Below, one piece after another: positions 1-5,207 of a stretch of DNA of 38,632 bases. Source of the stretch: a virus; the IMG/VR virus record IMGVR_UViG_3300031977_002346, positions 1 to 38,632 of that record; one strand, 5' to 3'. The translations under genes and the position numbers were made by a program. Every line of letters begins with the position of its first letter. Positions within the stretch are counted from its first letter, which is position 1. The notes beneath the pieces are model-generated. The model was not told the origin of the DNA. It ran no database searches and saw only the letters and a program-made list of their open reading frames with translations.

Positions 1-51
1 ATTTCCTAATGTTTATGCTCTTATTATGACAGATGTTTCGGGGAATGTCAA
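1..51 (-). promoter_or_regulatory. sigma70 promoter plus conserved leader for a gene beyond the left edge
   Basis: Minus strand: TTGACA (46-51), 17 bp, CATAAT (23-28), six bases, then the conserved leader ATAAACATTAGGAAAT (1-16). The same leader follows other promoters of this array at the same distance, so transcription probably starts at its first A. The gene it drives lies outside the window. Confidence 0.8.
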
Positions 52-82
52 CAATAAAAACACTTTTTTTTCATCCTTATGT

Positions 83-103
83 CGTTTTTTGTGTAAACCC
101 TTA
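83..103 (-). repeat. 3' cassette element (TAAGGGTTT..CACAAAAAA)
   Basis: Minus-strand copy of TAAGGGTTTACACAAAAAACG; its first three bases are the stop codon of the 43-aa gene. The same element follows most genes between 1 and 2900 and recurs near 10.2 kb. Confidence 0.75.
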
Positions 104-232
104 AAGCATCGCCATCCAATAAAGGCCAACACCAGTTAGATAACAGATCGTTGAGATCATAATATTTCGGAACGCAAGATCCTTTTCCATCATTTTGTCA
201 TATTCGTGTTGTGTGTAGTATCTGTTTTTCAT
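101..232 (-). CDS. 43-aa membrane-anchored orphan protein (leaderless)
   Basis: Small ORF beginning MKNRYYTQHEY, with a charged N-terminal half and one hydrophobic segment at about residues 24-43 that could span the membrane. Its ATG lies exactly 6 nt after the -10 box of its own promoter, so the mRNA would start at the A of the ATG without a Shine-Dalgarno sequence. The stop TAA is the first codon of the conserved 3' element TAAGGGTTT. I do not recognise a family. Promoter, start, stop and 3' element together make it a real gene rather than chance. Confidence 0.65.
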   Translation of the reverse strand: MKNRYYTQHEYDKMMEKDLAFRNIMISTICYLTGVGLYWMAML

Positions 233-238
233 GCTCTT

Positions 239-267
239 ATAATACCTCAATGCTTAGTCAATGTCAA
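239..267 (-). promoter_or_regulatory. sigma70 promoter, leaderless type
   Basis: TTGACA (262-267), 17 bp, TATTAT (239-244), then six bases to the ATG of the 43-aa gene at 232. Confidence 0.85.
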
Positions 268-299
268 CAAAAAATGATCTTTTTTTTATCTTTTATTCA

Positions 300-319
300 C
301 TTTTTTGTGTAAACCCTTA
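300..319 (-). repeat. 3' cassette element
   Basis: TAAGGGTTTACACAAAAAAG; TAA at 317-319 is the stop of the preceding 63-aa gene. Confidence 0.75.
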
Positions 320-508
320 AAGGGCGTCTTCAATGGATCCGATCAATCCTTTGTCATCAAATGCAATTGAACACATTCGGATCGGATATCCAATGATCGT
401 TCTTTTGACAATCGCGCATTTGAAATCGGCAATGTCAAGCAATTGATTGTCGAACACATAAAGAAACGACAAGACGAATAGGCCAAAAATGATCAAGTAT
501 TTTTTCAT
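317..508 (-). CDS. 63-aa small secreted or membrane protein
   Basis: Starts MKKYLIIFGLFVLSFLYVF: a lysine pair followed by a 16-residue hydrophobic run, so either an uncleaved membrane anchor or a Sec signal peptide. The rest is short and carries two cysteines (in DFKCAIV and RMCSIAF) that could form a disulfide outside the cytoplasm. The start has a good Shine-Dalgarno (AAGGAGATTAAAACATG). It lies 14 bp after the 98-aa gene at 523-819 and shares its promoter. Family not recognised. Confidence 0.7.
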   Translation of the reverse strand: MKKYLIIFGLFVLSFLYVFDNQLLDIADFKCAIVKRTIIGYPIRMCSIAFDDKGLIGSIEDAL

Positions 509-522
509 GTTTTAATCTCCTT

Positions 523-819
523 CTAAAACTGATATACGCCTACGGGTAATCCCGCTTTCTTTAGGCCGCTTGCATAAGTTAATCCTGAGCTATCTTGAAT
601 AACGATAAACTCACGGGACAGTGGATACCTGTATGTGCATCCATTGCCAATGTTCTTGCAACGAGCGAGGGTTTTCGATACTCCGTATGAATAATCGCCT
701 TCGCAATCAAAACCGTCAAACACGGTTATTTTTTCAATTACTTTGAAGATCTGTTTTGGATCTTCTGGATCGCAGATGACCGATCCTTTTTCAATGTTTT
801 CTAATTTCTTAACTGGCAT
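523..819 (-). CDS. 98-aa orphan phage protein
   Basis: Soluble, mixed-charge protein with four cysteines (VICDP, FDCEG, ARCKN, NGCTY); the spacing is not a standard zinc motif. First gene of a two-gene operon with the 63-aa gene. The start follows the conserved leader with TTAGGAGATT as ribosome site. A GGGACAGTG repeat word lies inside the coding region at 615-623, read on this strand as CACTGTCCC in the codons for PLS. No family recognised. Confidence 0.7.
   Translation of the reverse strand: MPVKKLENIEKGSVICDPEDPKQIFKVIEKITVFDGFDCEGDYSYGVSKTLARCKNIGNGCTYRYPLSREFIVIQDSSGLTYASGLKKAGLPVGVYQF
615..623. repeat. GGGACAGTG repeat word inside coding sequence
   Basis: One of nine copies of GGGACAGTG or its complement within 1-4300. 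This is the only copy clearly inside a gene. Confidence 0.5.
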
Positions 820-834
820 TTTTTAATCTCCTAA

Positions 835-884
835 TTTCCTAATGTTTATGTATGTATTATCTCTTATCCGCTCGAAAAAGTCAA
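835..884 (-). promoter_or_regulatory. sigma70 promoter plus conserved leader
   Basis: TTGACT (879-884), 17 bp, GATAAT (856-861), ACATAC, then the leader ATAAACATTAGGAAATTAGGAG running into the ribosome site of the 98-aa gene. Confidence 0.85.
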
Positions 885-905
885 TAAAAAAAACGCTCGT
901 TATGT

Positions 906-964
906 CGTTTTCTGTGGAAACCCTGACATCCTATCAAGGCTCCACAGGGACAGTGAAACCCTTA
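906..964 (-). repeat. doubled 3' cassette element with GGGACAGTG word
   Basis: TAAGGGTTTCAC (953-964) begins at the stop of the 90-aa gene and runs directly into TGTCCC of a repeat word (947-955). A second element copy, GGGTTTCCACAGAAAACG, follows at 906-923. This looks like an element duplicated or split by insertion of the repeat. Confidence 0.6.
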
Positions 965-1234
965 GTCGTTCTTGCACCACCACTTAGGGAAACCATATTG
1001 GTCAGTGTCAAGGGTCATAACCTCTTCAGAATGAGCACCATAAGTATAGCCAGTGTAAACCACTAGCTGGCCAAGATTGTCAGTCTCAACCTGAGCATTA
1101 CCTTTGAACAGATGGCGCATAACCATTTTAAGATCGTCAACATTGGCTCGTGTTTCAAGCACTTCGCGAAGCTTGGTAACAGCATCGACAACATCGACGG
1201 TTTGTTGGTTCCAGTTTTTGTTTAGTTCAGTCAT
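962..1234 (-). CDS. 90-aa orphan phage protein
   Basis: Begins MTELNKNWNQQ. The N-terminal half, about residues 8-45, is predicted helical (VVDAVTKLREVLETRANVDDLK) and the C-terminal half is richer in aromatic residues. I chose the ATG at 1234 because it follows the leader and a ribosome site (TTAGGAGAATTTATG). The open frame extends 21 codons further, but those codons overlap the leader and promoter. Single-gene cassette with its own promoter. No family recognised. Confidence 0.75.
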   Translation of the reverse strand: MTELNKNWNQQTVDVVDAVTKLREVLETRANVDDLKMVMRHLFKGNAQVETDNLGQLVVYTGYTYGAHSEEVMTLDTDQYGFPKWWCKND

Positions 1235-1237
1235 AAA

Positions 1238-1297
1238 TTCTCCTAATTTCCTAATGTTTATGTTATGTATTATCTCACAAGGGACAGTGATTGTCAA
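1238..1297 (-). promoter_or_regulatory. sigma70 promoter plus conserved leader
   Basis: TTGACA (1292-1297), 17 bp, GATAAT (1269-1274), then the leader ATAAACATTAGGAAATTAGGAGA. The spacer contains a CACTGTCCC word (1281-1289), so this repeat sits between the -35 and -10 boxes. Confidence 0.85.
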
Positions 1298-1319
1298 TAA
1301 AAAAAATCACTTTTTTTAT

Positions 1320-1339
1320 CTTTTTCGTTAAAACCCTTA
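1320..1339 (-). repeat. 3' cassette element
   Basis: TAAGGGTTTTAACGAAAAAG; TAA at 1337-1339 is the stop of the 55-aa gene. Confidence 0.7.
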
Positions 1340-1504
1340 TGCCAAAATGCCTGAGCTTCTGCCTACTTTAACCTTGGGTAACAGGTGAACGAATTTACCA
1401 CGACGAGTCCAGAACAAAAGGATCGCCCAAGTATTGAACAGAATGATTTCAGAGTATTTTGGATTTCGGTTTGCTTTGTATGCCTTATTCCTAATCTTTA
1501 ACAT
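1337..1504 (-). CDS. 55-aa basic orphan protein (leaderless)
   Basis: Begins MLKIRNKAYKANRNPKY and is strongly basic, with a central hydrophobic stretch (about residues 19-31, IILFNTWAILLFW) and a basic tail. It could be a membrane-associated small effector. The ATG is exactly 6 nt after the -10 box, so translation is probably leaderless. The stop is fused to the 3' cassette element. No family recognised. Confidence 0.6.
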   Translation of the reverse strand: MLKIRNKAYKANRNPKYSEIILFNTWAILLFWTRRGKFVHLLPKVKVGRSSGILA

Positions 1505-1510
1505 GCTCTT

Positions 1511-1539
1511 ATTATCTCCTATCCTACTCGAATTGTCAA
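1511..1539 (-). promoter_or_regulatory. sigma70 promoter, leaderless type
   Basis: TTGACA (1534-1539), 17 bp, GATAAT (1511-1516), six bases, ATG at 1504. Confidence 0.85.
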
Positions 1540-1561
1540 CAAATAAATTAACCTTTATTTA

Positions 1562-1579
1562 CTTTTTTGTGGATACCCT
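1562..1579 (-). repeat. 3' cassette element
   Basis: TAGGGTATCCACAAAAAAG, a diverged copy. It is separated from the 53-aa gene by the inverted GGGACAGTG pair. Confidence 0.6.
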
Positions 1580-1583
1580 AATA

Positions 1584-1637
1584 CGGGACAGTGATGGCGA
1601 GGGTATATATTTGTGTGTGGCCTGGTTCACTGTCCCG
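1584..1637. repeat. REP-like inverted pair (11-bp stem)
   Basis: CGGGACAGTGA (1584-1594) and TCACTGTCCCG (1627-1637) form a perfect 11-bp stem around a 32-nt loop in the 3' region of the 53-aa gene. No U-run follows on the minus strand, so it is not a classical terminator. Confidence 0.65.
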
Positions 1638-1673
1638 CTAGGGGATCTACTCATCGTCATCGACGACTACTGT

Positions 1674-1835
1674 TTACATGACAGGTGTGAGAAAAAACTG
1701 ATAACCTGGTCCATATTGGTCCTGAAGTTTTTTGACCAACGAAAGCATCTTGTATTTGCAGGATCGTCGTTCAATGTTAATTGGTGGATTAAAAATTTTT
1801 CCGTTTGGTCCCATGCAAGCAATGTCAAAAATCAT
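1674..1835 (-). CDS. 53-aa orphan protein
   Basis: Begins MIFDIACMGPNGKIF and ends GYQFFLTPVM. The short N-terminal strand and turn (MGPNGK) look like a small beta fold. The start is supported by AAAGGAGATAATATG, the same ribosome-site string used by the 56-aa gene at 2884-3054. Its promoter and leader lie at 1845-1902. Beyond the stop the frame continues with an acidic TVVVDDDE string, so it may once have been longer. No family recognised. Confidence 0.65.
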   Translation of the reverse strand: MIFDIACMGPNGKIFNPPINIERRSCKYKMLSLVKKLQDQYGPGYQFFLTPVM

Positions 1836-1844
1836 ATTATCTCC

Positions 1845-1902
1845 TTTGTTGATTTCCTAATGTTTATGTATGTATTATGACATGAAGGCGAAAGAAAGTC
1901 AA
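1845..1902 (-). promoter_or_regulatory. sigma70 promoter plus conserved leader
   Basis: TTGACT (1897-1902), 17 bp, CATAAT (1874-1879), then the leader ATAAACATTAGGAAATC. Confidence 0.85.
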
Positions 1903-1924
1903 TAAAAAAATCGACCTTCATTCA

Positions 1925-1942
1925 CTTTTTTGTTAAAACCCT
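1925..1942 (-). repeat. 3' cassette element
   Basis: TAGGGTTTTAACAAAAAAG. The upstream gene reads through GGGTTT and stops at the TAA inside the element (1933-1935). Confidence 0.65.
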
Positions 1943-2247
1943 ACTTTCCTTACTGCTGCGTCTTCGTCACCAGTAATGGTCTGAACGGCTTTTTTCAGCT
2001 TGACAGACTGATCACATAGACCCTCACGAACGCATTTGTAATCATACTCACGAGTAGAATCCAACCATTGATTGTCTTTAAGGATGGCTACAGCATGTTT
2101 AATGTATCCATCTTCGACACACAATGTCAAGTCACGGTCAATGAGATCGTCAACCAAGAGTCCAAGAGCTTGGATCAGAAGACCATTTTGTTTTTCCAGA
2201 TCGGCCATCTTAGCGTCATGTTGTTTGATTGTTTCTAGTAAGCTCAT
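1933..2247 (-). CDS. 104-aa coiled-coil orphan protein
   Basis: Residues 1-30 (MSLLETIKQHDAKMADLEKQ onward) have coiled-coil character and suggest self-association. The rest is mixed helical and rich in charge. The start has a strong ribosome site (AAGGAGATTATATG) after the conserved leader. The C-terminus (RKVGF) is encoded by the 3' cassette element itself, showing that the element overlaps coding sequence. No family recognised. Confidence 0.7.
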   Translation of the reverse strand: MSLLETIKQHDAKMADLEKQNGLLIQALGLLVDDLIDRDLTLCVEDGYIKHAVAILKDNQWLDSTREYDYKCVREGLCDQSVKLKKAVQTITGDEDAAVRKVGF

Positions 2248-2256
2248 ATAATCTCC

Positions 2257-2312
2257 TTATGATTTCCTAATGTTTATGTTTGTATTGTCTCACAATGGGG
2301 AATGATTGTCAA
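2257..2312 (-). promoter_or_regulatory. sigma70 promoter plus conserved leader
   Basis: TTGACA (2307-2312), 17 bp, GACAAT (2284-2289), then a leader of the ATAAACATTAGGAAATC type. Confidence 0.85.
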
Positions 2313-2334
2313 TACTTTTTTTAATCTTTTTTAA

Positions 2335-2354
2335 CTTTTTTGTGAGAACCCTTA
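2335..2354 (-). repeat. 3' cassette element
   Basis: TAAGGGTTCTCACAAAAAAG; TAA at 2352-2354 is the stop of the 60-aa gene. Confidence 0.75.
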
Positions 2355-2534
2355 GTTCTCTGGCAGTCTGTCCAAGTTTGTGTAAAGGACAATCTGATCA
2401 TTTAGGTCCGTGGCAATGTCGCCTTCTGGAAGGATCTCCTGAAGCAAATAACAAATGTCATTAACATCTGTCACGAGATCTTGGATTTCTCCAACAAGAG
2501 CACTAATTTTTTCAAGTCGTTGTTCTTTATTCAT
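2352..2534 (-). CDS. 60-aa acidic helical protein (leaderless)
   Basis: Begins MNKEQRLEKISALVGEIQDL. The heptad-like spacing of I, L and V over residues 6-35 suggests a helical hairpin or coiled coil, and overall charge is negative. The ATG is exactly 6 nt after the -10 box and no Shine-Dalgarno is possible on an mRNA starting there. The stop is fused to the 3' element. Acidic helical phage proteins of this size are sometimes inhibitors of host enzymes, but nothing here shows that. Confidence 0.65.
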   Translation of the reverse strand: MNKEQRLEKISALVGEIQDLVTDVNDICYLLQEILPEGDIATDLNDQIVLYTNLDRLPEN

Positions 2535-2540
2535 GTTCGT

Positions 2541-2569
2541 ATTATCTCCTATCTTATCCTAAATGTCAA
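2541..2569 (-). promoter_or_regulatory. sigma70 promoter, leaderless type
   Basis: TTGACA (2564-2569), 17 bp, GATAAT (2541-2546), ACGAAC, ATG at 2534. Confidence 0.88.
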
Positions 2570-2591
2570 TACTTTTTTTAATCTTTTTTTA

Positions 2592-2611
2592 TTTTTTTGT
2601 GCAAACCCTTA
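2592..2611 (-). repeat. 3' cassette element
   Basis: TAAGGGTTTGCACAAAAAAA; TAA at 2609-2611 is the stop of the 61-aa gene. Confidence 0.75.
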
Positions 2612-2794
2612 TTCGGGCAAGTCCTCCATCTTCTCCGCGTTCTTTCGGATTTGTTCGCTGGCCCATTGGTCCATGATCCGTAGAGCGTGTTCTTTGTCTT
2701 TCTCTGGAATGTCATCATAATTGCTTGTGCCTTCCATGACATTGCTGAGTGCTTCGTAAAGTCTGTATTCCCATGTATCTCTGTAACTGTTCAT
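2609..2794 (-). CDS. 61-aa protein, paralogue of the 64-aa gene at 3747-3941 (leaderless)
   Basis: The segment DTWEYRLYEALSNVME resembles DTMEYKLFKMLDDLVY of the gene at 3747-3941. Both then have an acidic middle and a C-terminal helix with an EQ[IM][RK]K core, so the two are probably diverged copies of one family. The start is the ATG at 2794, exactly 6 nt after the -10 box. Function unknown. The many charged residues suggest a soluble helical protein. Confidence 0.65.
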   Translation of the reverse strand: MNSYRDTWEYRLYEALSNVMEGTSNYDDIPEKDKEHALRIMDQWASEQIRKNAEKMEDLPE

Positions 2795-2800
2795 ATATGT

Positions 2801-2829
2801 ATTATCTCCTATTTTACCTTGAATGTCAA
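2801..2829 (-). promoter_or_regulatory. sigma70 promoter, leaderless type
   Basis: TTGACA (2824-2829), 17 bp, GATAAT (2801-2806), ACATAT, ATG at 2794. Confidence 0.88.
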
Positions 2830-2851
2830 CAATTAAATTAATCTTTATTCA

Positions 2852-2883
2852 CTTTTCTGTGAGAACCCTTAAACGGGACAGTG
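2852..2883 (-). repeat. 3' cassette element plus GGGACAGTG word
   Basis: CACTGTCCC (2875-2883) followed by TAAGGGTTCTCACAGAAAAG (2852-2871), directly after the TAG stop of the 56-aa gene. Confidence 0.65.
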
Positions 2884-3054
2884 CTACATCTGAGCAATCA
2901 CATTGCCATTGCAATCAACCAAACGAACAATGTTCTGTGGTGATTGTGATTTCCAGAATTGCAAAGCCTGGTTTGCATTAGGAGCAGAAGCCCCAACAGA
3001 TGCAAGTGTTACCCAAAGCCCACCATATACCAATTTTTGAATTGTAAAGCTCAT
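2884..3054 (-). CDS. 56-aa small membrane or secreted protein
   Basis: Begins MSFTIQKLVYGGLWVTLASV. The hydrophobic stretch at about residues 8-24 ending ASVGASA could be a signal peptide with an AxA-type site or a membrane anchor. The remaining ~30 residues are soluble and end NVIAQM. The start has a strong ribosome site (AAGGAGATAATATG). Second gene after the 49-aa basic gene, sharing its promoter at 3241-3269. Family not recognised. Confidence 0.6.
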   Translation of the reverse strand: MSFTIQKLVYGGLWVTLASVGASAPNANQALQFWKSQSPQNIVRLVDCNGNVIAQM

Positions 3055-3065
3055 ATTATCTCCTT

Positions 3066-3215
3066 CTAATATTCTGAAAGAACCTTTTCGATTCTTTTGG
3101 CCTTCTGCCTGGTTTTGTTTCTTTTGTTTAATCTATGTTCATGGGATCCTGCTTTTCGTTTGAATATCTGACAGAAGTCAGAACCGAGTGCAGGAATCTT
3201 TGTTTTCTTTCTCAT
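3066..3215 (-). CDS. 49-aa very basic protein
   Basis: Begins MRKKTKIPALGSDFCQIF. Lys and Arg dominate, especially the tail (KRNKTRQKAKRIEK), which suggests nucleic-acid or ribosome binding. Two longer in-frame starts exist at 3272 and 3242, but the first lies upstream of the promoter and the second ATG is inside the -10 box (GATAATGGG). The ATG at 3215, preceded by AAAGGTTGAGAG, is therefore the likely start. No family recognised. Confidence 0.55.
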   Translation of the reverse strand: MRKKTKIPALGSDFCQIFKRKAGSHEHRLNKRNKTRQKAKRIEKVLSEY

Positions 3216-3240
3216 ATCTCTCAACCTTTTTTCTATACCC

Positions 3241-3269
3241 ATTATCTCATAAAGATTAATGAATGTCAA
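3241..3269 (-). promoter_or_regulatory. sigma70 promoter
   Basis: TTGACA (3264-3269), 17 bp, GATAAT (3241-3246). It drives the 49-aa and 56-aa genes. Confidence 0.85.
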
Positions 3270-3290
3270 CAAAAAAGATCAATAAATAAA

Positions 3291-3373
3291 GAAAAAAACG
3301 GGACAGTGAAAGCCATTACTATTATAGGAGGAGATAAAGGAGATTATTGAAGGAAGTGACCTTCACTGTCCCG
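3291..3373 (-). terminator. REP-like inverted pair with U-tract, probable terminator
   Basis: CGGGACAGTGAA (3299-3310) and TTCACTGTCCCG (3362-3373) form a perfect 12-bp stem. On the minus strand the second arm is followed by TTTTTTTC (3291-3298), so it can act as an intrinsic terminator for the operon ending at 3401, despite a 51-nt loop. The loop holds purine-rich ribosome-site-like strings on the plus strand, but I find no ORF behind them. Confidence 0.55.
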
Positions 3374-3400
3374 CCAGGATGGGGGTTTTCGATTAGAGGG

Positions 3401-3574
3401 TTATTCGGGCTGGTAACAGATACCTTCGTCAATTAATGATTGAGCAGTCCGGCCATAATGACCTTGCAATTGCCAAGCCATGCCAGAATTGATCAGCTCT
3501 TGAAAAAAATCGATCATTCTTTCTTCTGACATTTGACCTGCTTCATATTCTATGATATCGTTAATATCTACCAT
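3401..3574 (-). CDS. 57-aa small phage protein of a widespread family
   Basis: Begins MVDINDIIEYEAGQMSEE, with a core close to FFQELINSGMAWQLQGHYGR. This N-terminal DIIxYExG plus SGxAWxLQGxYGRxA pattern is common in small proteins of many tailed phages; the function is unknown. It overlaps the upstream gene by 7 nt (the stop of that gene lies within ATGGTAG), so translation is coupled. Last gene of the operon 3941-3401, followed by the hairpin at 3291-3373. Confidence 0.85.
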   Translation of the reverse strand: MVDINDIIEYEAGQMSEERMIDFFQELINSGMAWQLQGHYGRTAQSLIDEGICYQPE

Positions 3575-3750
3575 TCGACACCTTCAGCTGTTCCAAAAGA
3601 CTTGTTAATCTTCATCACTTCAATGGTCCAGTCCCGTCCGAATGCTGTTTGGTATTCATAGGCGAGTCTTTGAGCTTCGTCAAGTTCTAACTCTTGCTCA
3701 AGTGTTTCGATTGTTCCGTTATAGGTTCCCCAGATTTCGTAATTGTTCAT
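3568..3750 (-). CDS. 60-aa orphan protein
   Basis: Begins MNNYEIWGTYNGTIE, probably a small alpha/beta protein with an acidic helix (ETLEQELELDEAQRLAYEY). Its start overlaps the upstream stop as ATGA and its stop overlaps the next start, so it sits in a coupled three-gene operon. No family recognised with confidence. Confidence 0.75.
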   Translation of the reverse strand: MNNYEIWGTYNGTIETLEQELELDEAQRLAYEYQTAFGRDWTIEVMKINKSFGTAEGVEW

Positions 3751-3941
3751 ACTGCTAGTGTCTCCTCATCCATTTTTTTCATTTGTTCAACAGCGTATTT
3801 ATCCAAGAGATCATTTGCATCATTGAAAAGTTCTGCATCAACAGGGCAAACAGTTCCTTCACAATATCTCTCGGAAATGTTATACACAAGATCGTCAAGC
3901 ATTTTAAAGAGTTTGTATTCCATAGTGTCCTTATCAATCAT
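3747..3941 (-). CDS. 64-aa protein, paralogue of the 61-aa gene at 2609-2794 (leaderless)
   Basis: I start it at MIDKDTMEYK (3941) because that ATG is exactly 6 nt after a -10 box; a start 6 codons upstream would overlap the promoter. The core DTMEYKLFKMLDDLVY matches DTWEYRLYEALSNVME of the gene at 2609-2794, and both end with a helix containing [KR]xAxEQM or ASEQI. Two cysteines (CEGTVC) are present only in this copy. Head of the operon 3941-3401. Function unknown. Confidence 0.7.
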   Translation of the reverse strand: MIDKDTMEYKLFKMLDDLVYNISERYCEGTVCPVDAELFNDANDLLDKYAVEQMKKMDEETLAV

Positions 3942-3947
3942 AATCTT

Positions 3948-3976
3948 ATTATCTACCATCCTTCCCCATTTGTCAA
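3948..3976 (-). promoter_or_regulatory. sigma70 promoter inside the 3' end of the 73-aa gene, leaderless type
   Basis: TTGACA (3971-3976), 17 bp, GATAAT (3948-3953), AAGATT, ATG at 3941. The promoter overlaps the last codons of the upstream gene. Confidence 0.85.
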
Positions 3977-4174
3977 CAATTTTGTTAATCTTTTTTCGTT
4001 TTGGTCAAGCAAACGATTGTATGTCTGAACTTGCTCTTGAATATGAGCAGCAATATTTCTATGCTTTACAACTTCACGAAAGAGTTGTGCTCTTTCTTCG
4101 TTGATTGCAAGCAACAATTCGTCGCTAACTTCTTTATTTAATAAATCAAACACTTCATTTCTCGACAACTTCAT
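3953..4174 (-). CDS. 73-aa coiled-coil orphan protein (leaderless)
   Basis: Begins MKLSRNEVFDLLNKEVSDEL. Residues 20-65 have a long heptad-like helix (LLAINEERAQLFREV, then QVQTYNRLLDQNEKRL) indicating a coiled coil. The ATG lies exactly 6 nt after its -10 box. The 3' end is overlapped by the promoter of the next operon, so the final residues (LTNGEGW) are constrained by promoter sequence. No family recognised. Confidence 0.7.
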   Translation of the reverse strand: MKLSRNEVFDLLNKEVSDELLLAINEERAQLFREVVKHRNIAAHIQEQVQTYNRLLDQNEKRLTKLLTNGEGW

Positions 4175-4180
4175 GATGGT

Positions 4181-4209
4181 ATTGTCTCATAGAGCGATCC
4201 TTTTGTCAA
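4181..4209 (-). promoter_or_regulatory. sigma70 promoter, leaderless type
   Basis: TTGACA (4204-4209), 17 bp, GACAAT (4181-4186), ACCATC, ATG at 4174. Confidence 0.85.
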
Positions 4210-4262
4210 CTATTATTTTAATCTTTTTTGACCTCCGCAAAAGGGCGAAAAACGGGACAGTG

Positions 4263-4292
4263 ATTATACACCATCGGTCATGAGCTTGTCAA
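4263..4292 (-). promoter_or_regulatory. orphan sigma70 promoter with no gene behind it
   Basis: TTGACA (4287-4292), 18 bp, TATAAT (4263-4268), then CACTGTCCCG. No ORF follows before the next promoter at 4209. Possibly a cassette whose gene was lost. Confidence 0.55.
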
Positions 4293-4595
4293 CAAAAAAA
4301 TGAACAATTTATCCCATAGGGATTCCCTAGCCTTCCCAATAAATCGTCAATTAATGGTCGATTTTGCTTGACAATTATTGGCAAATATGCTATGGAAAAT
4401 GGCTTAACATGAGCTATTCTTTGTAAGTTATTGATATTAAAAGGAATATTGAGAGAGGGTCAAATACACCCCCACAAACTCCCATTATCCCCATAATCTC
4501 ACTCATTTTCCTGTCAAATAATCTCAGCCAATAGGACTAACATGGATCATTCAAGCTATCCCACCGATCCCCATTCATCCCCATTTACCACCACA

Positions 4596-5177
4596 CTAAT
4601 CCACTTTTGTTTCATTCTCAATTATAGACAAGTATTCATCTTTATTTTGTGGAAAGTTCAACCTTGCAAATGGCTTGTGCTTTAGCACAGCAAGATCTCT
4701 TGCATAAGCTGCCTCTTCTTCAGTTGGATAGTAACCACTAAAAACTTGTTTCTTTCCGCAAGGAATATAAACATCTTTAATTCTTACCTCTGTTCTCCAA
4801 GGATTCTTTTTGTTGACCTTTGTTCTATAAACTCCAATGAACTTGCTTGTGGCTTCTTCAAATCCTTTCTTATTTTGCATATTCTCTGCCTGGGTCAGAA
4901 CACGAAGATTCTCTCTTCTATTGTCAAGTGGATCTCCATTGATATGATCTGTTACCATTCCTTTTGGAGTCTTAGCAATCTGTTGATGAAGGAAAATCAT
5001 GCTTGATCCTGGACCATCTGATATTTTTCTCTTTCTTTTAACATAAAACTTGTCTTTTTTACATTTGTATTCCTTCTGCACATGCCAGTTATGATCTTTA
5101 GCCCATTCATAATCTTCATCATCTAATTTGACACGGAATGTTCCATGCACTCTGCTCTCAATAATAATCTCTTTCAT
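4596..5177 (-). CDS. homing-type HNH endonuclease with AP2 DNA-binding domain
   Basis: A 193-residue protein. Residues 1-60 are an NUMOD-like N-terminal part. Residues 77-101 carry an HNH motif (TDHINGDPLDNRRENLRVLT: His78, Asn86, Asn90). Residues 112-175 are an AP2-type domain (SKFIGVYRTK...W...GYYPTEEEAAYARD...ARLNFP). This order is typical of free-standing homing endonucleases of phages, which nick or cut DNA and spread by copying into the break. A ribosome site lies somewhat far upstream. No disrupted target gene or intron is visible next to it. Confidence 0.9.
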   Translation of the reverse strand: MKEIIIESRVHGTFRVKLDDEDYEWAKDHNWHVQKEYKCKKDKFYVKRKRKISDGPGSSMIFLHQQIAKTPKGMVTDHINGDPLDNRRENLRVLTQAENMQNKKGFEEATSKFIGVYRTKVNKKNPWRTEVRIKDVYIPCGKKQVFSGYYPTEEEAAYARDLAVLKHKPFARLNFPQNKDEYLSIIENETKVD

Positions 5178-5207
5178 TTCTTTTTTATTTTGTTCTCCTT
5201 CAAAATT

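Larger units (their letters stand above)
4175..4595. other. 420-bp gene-free stretch
   Basis: No convincing ORF on either strand. It holds the 4181-4209 promoter, a GGGACAGTG word (4254-4262), an orphan promoter (4263-4292) and a weak plus-strand promoter-like pair, TTGACA (4368-4373) and TATGGA (4391-4396). A C-rich tract with repeated CCCCAT words (4480-4590) ends it. It separates the small-gene array from the nuclease and membrane-protein block. Confidence 0.5.

Noticed and set aside
842-1880. Plus-strand open frames up to 148 codons in the small-gene array and many others across the window
   Set aside because: They mirror minus-strand genes or cross promoters and 3' elements, lack ribosome sites and have biased composition. 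No plus-strand gene is convincing.
3216-3272. Longer version of the 49-aa basic gene starting at 3272 or 3242
   Set aside because: The first start is upstream of the promoter and the second ATG lies inside the -10 hexamer, so neither can be on the mRNA.
1-4300. CRISPR array
   Set aside because: The repeats are short, differently spaced, flank ORFs and promoters, and no uniform repeat-spacer pattern exists.
4368-4396. Plus-strand promoter TTGACA-17-TATGGA
   Set aside because: The -10 box matches poorly (3 of 6) and no gene or structured RNA follows.
4596-5177. Group I intron or split gene around the HNH-AP2 nuclease
   Set aside because: No flanking exon halves of one gene and no intron core motifs were recognised.
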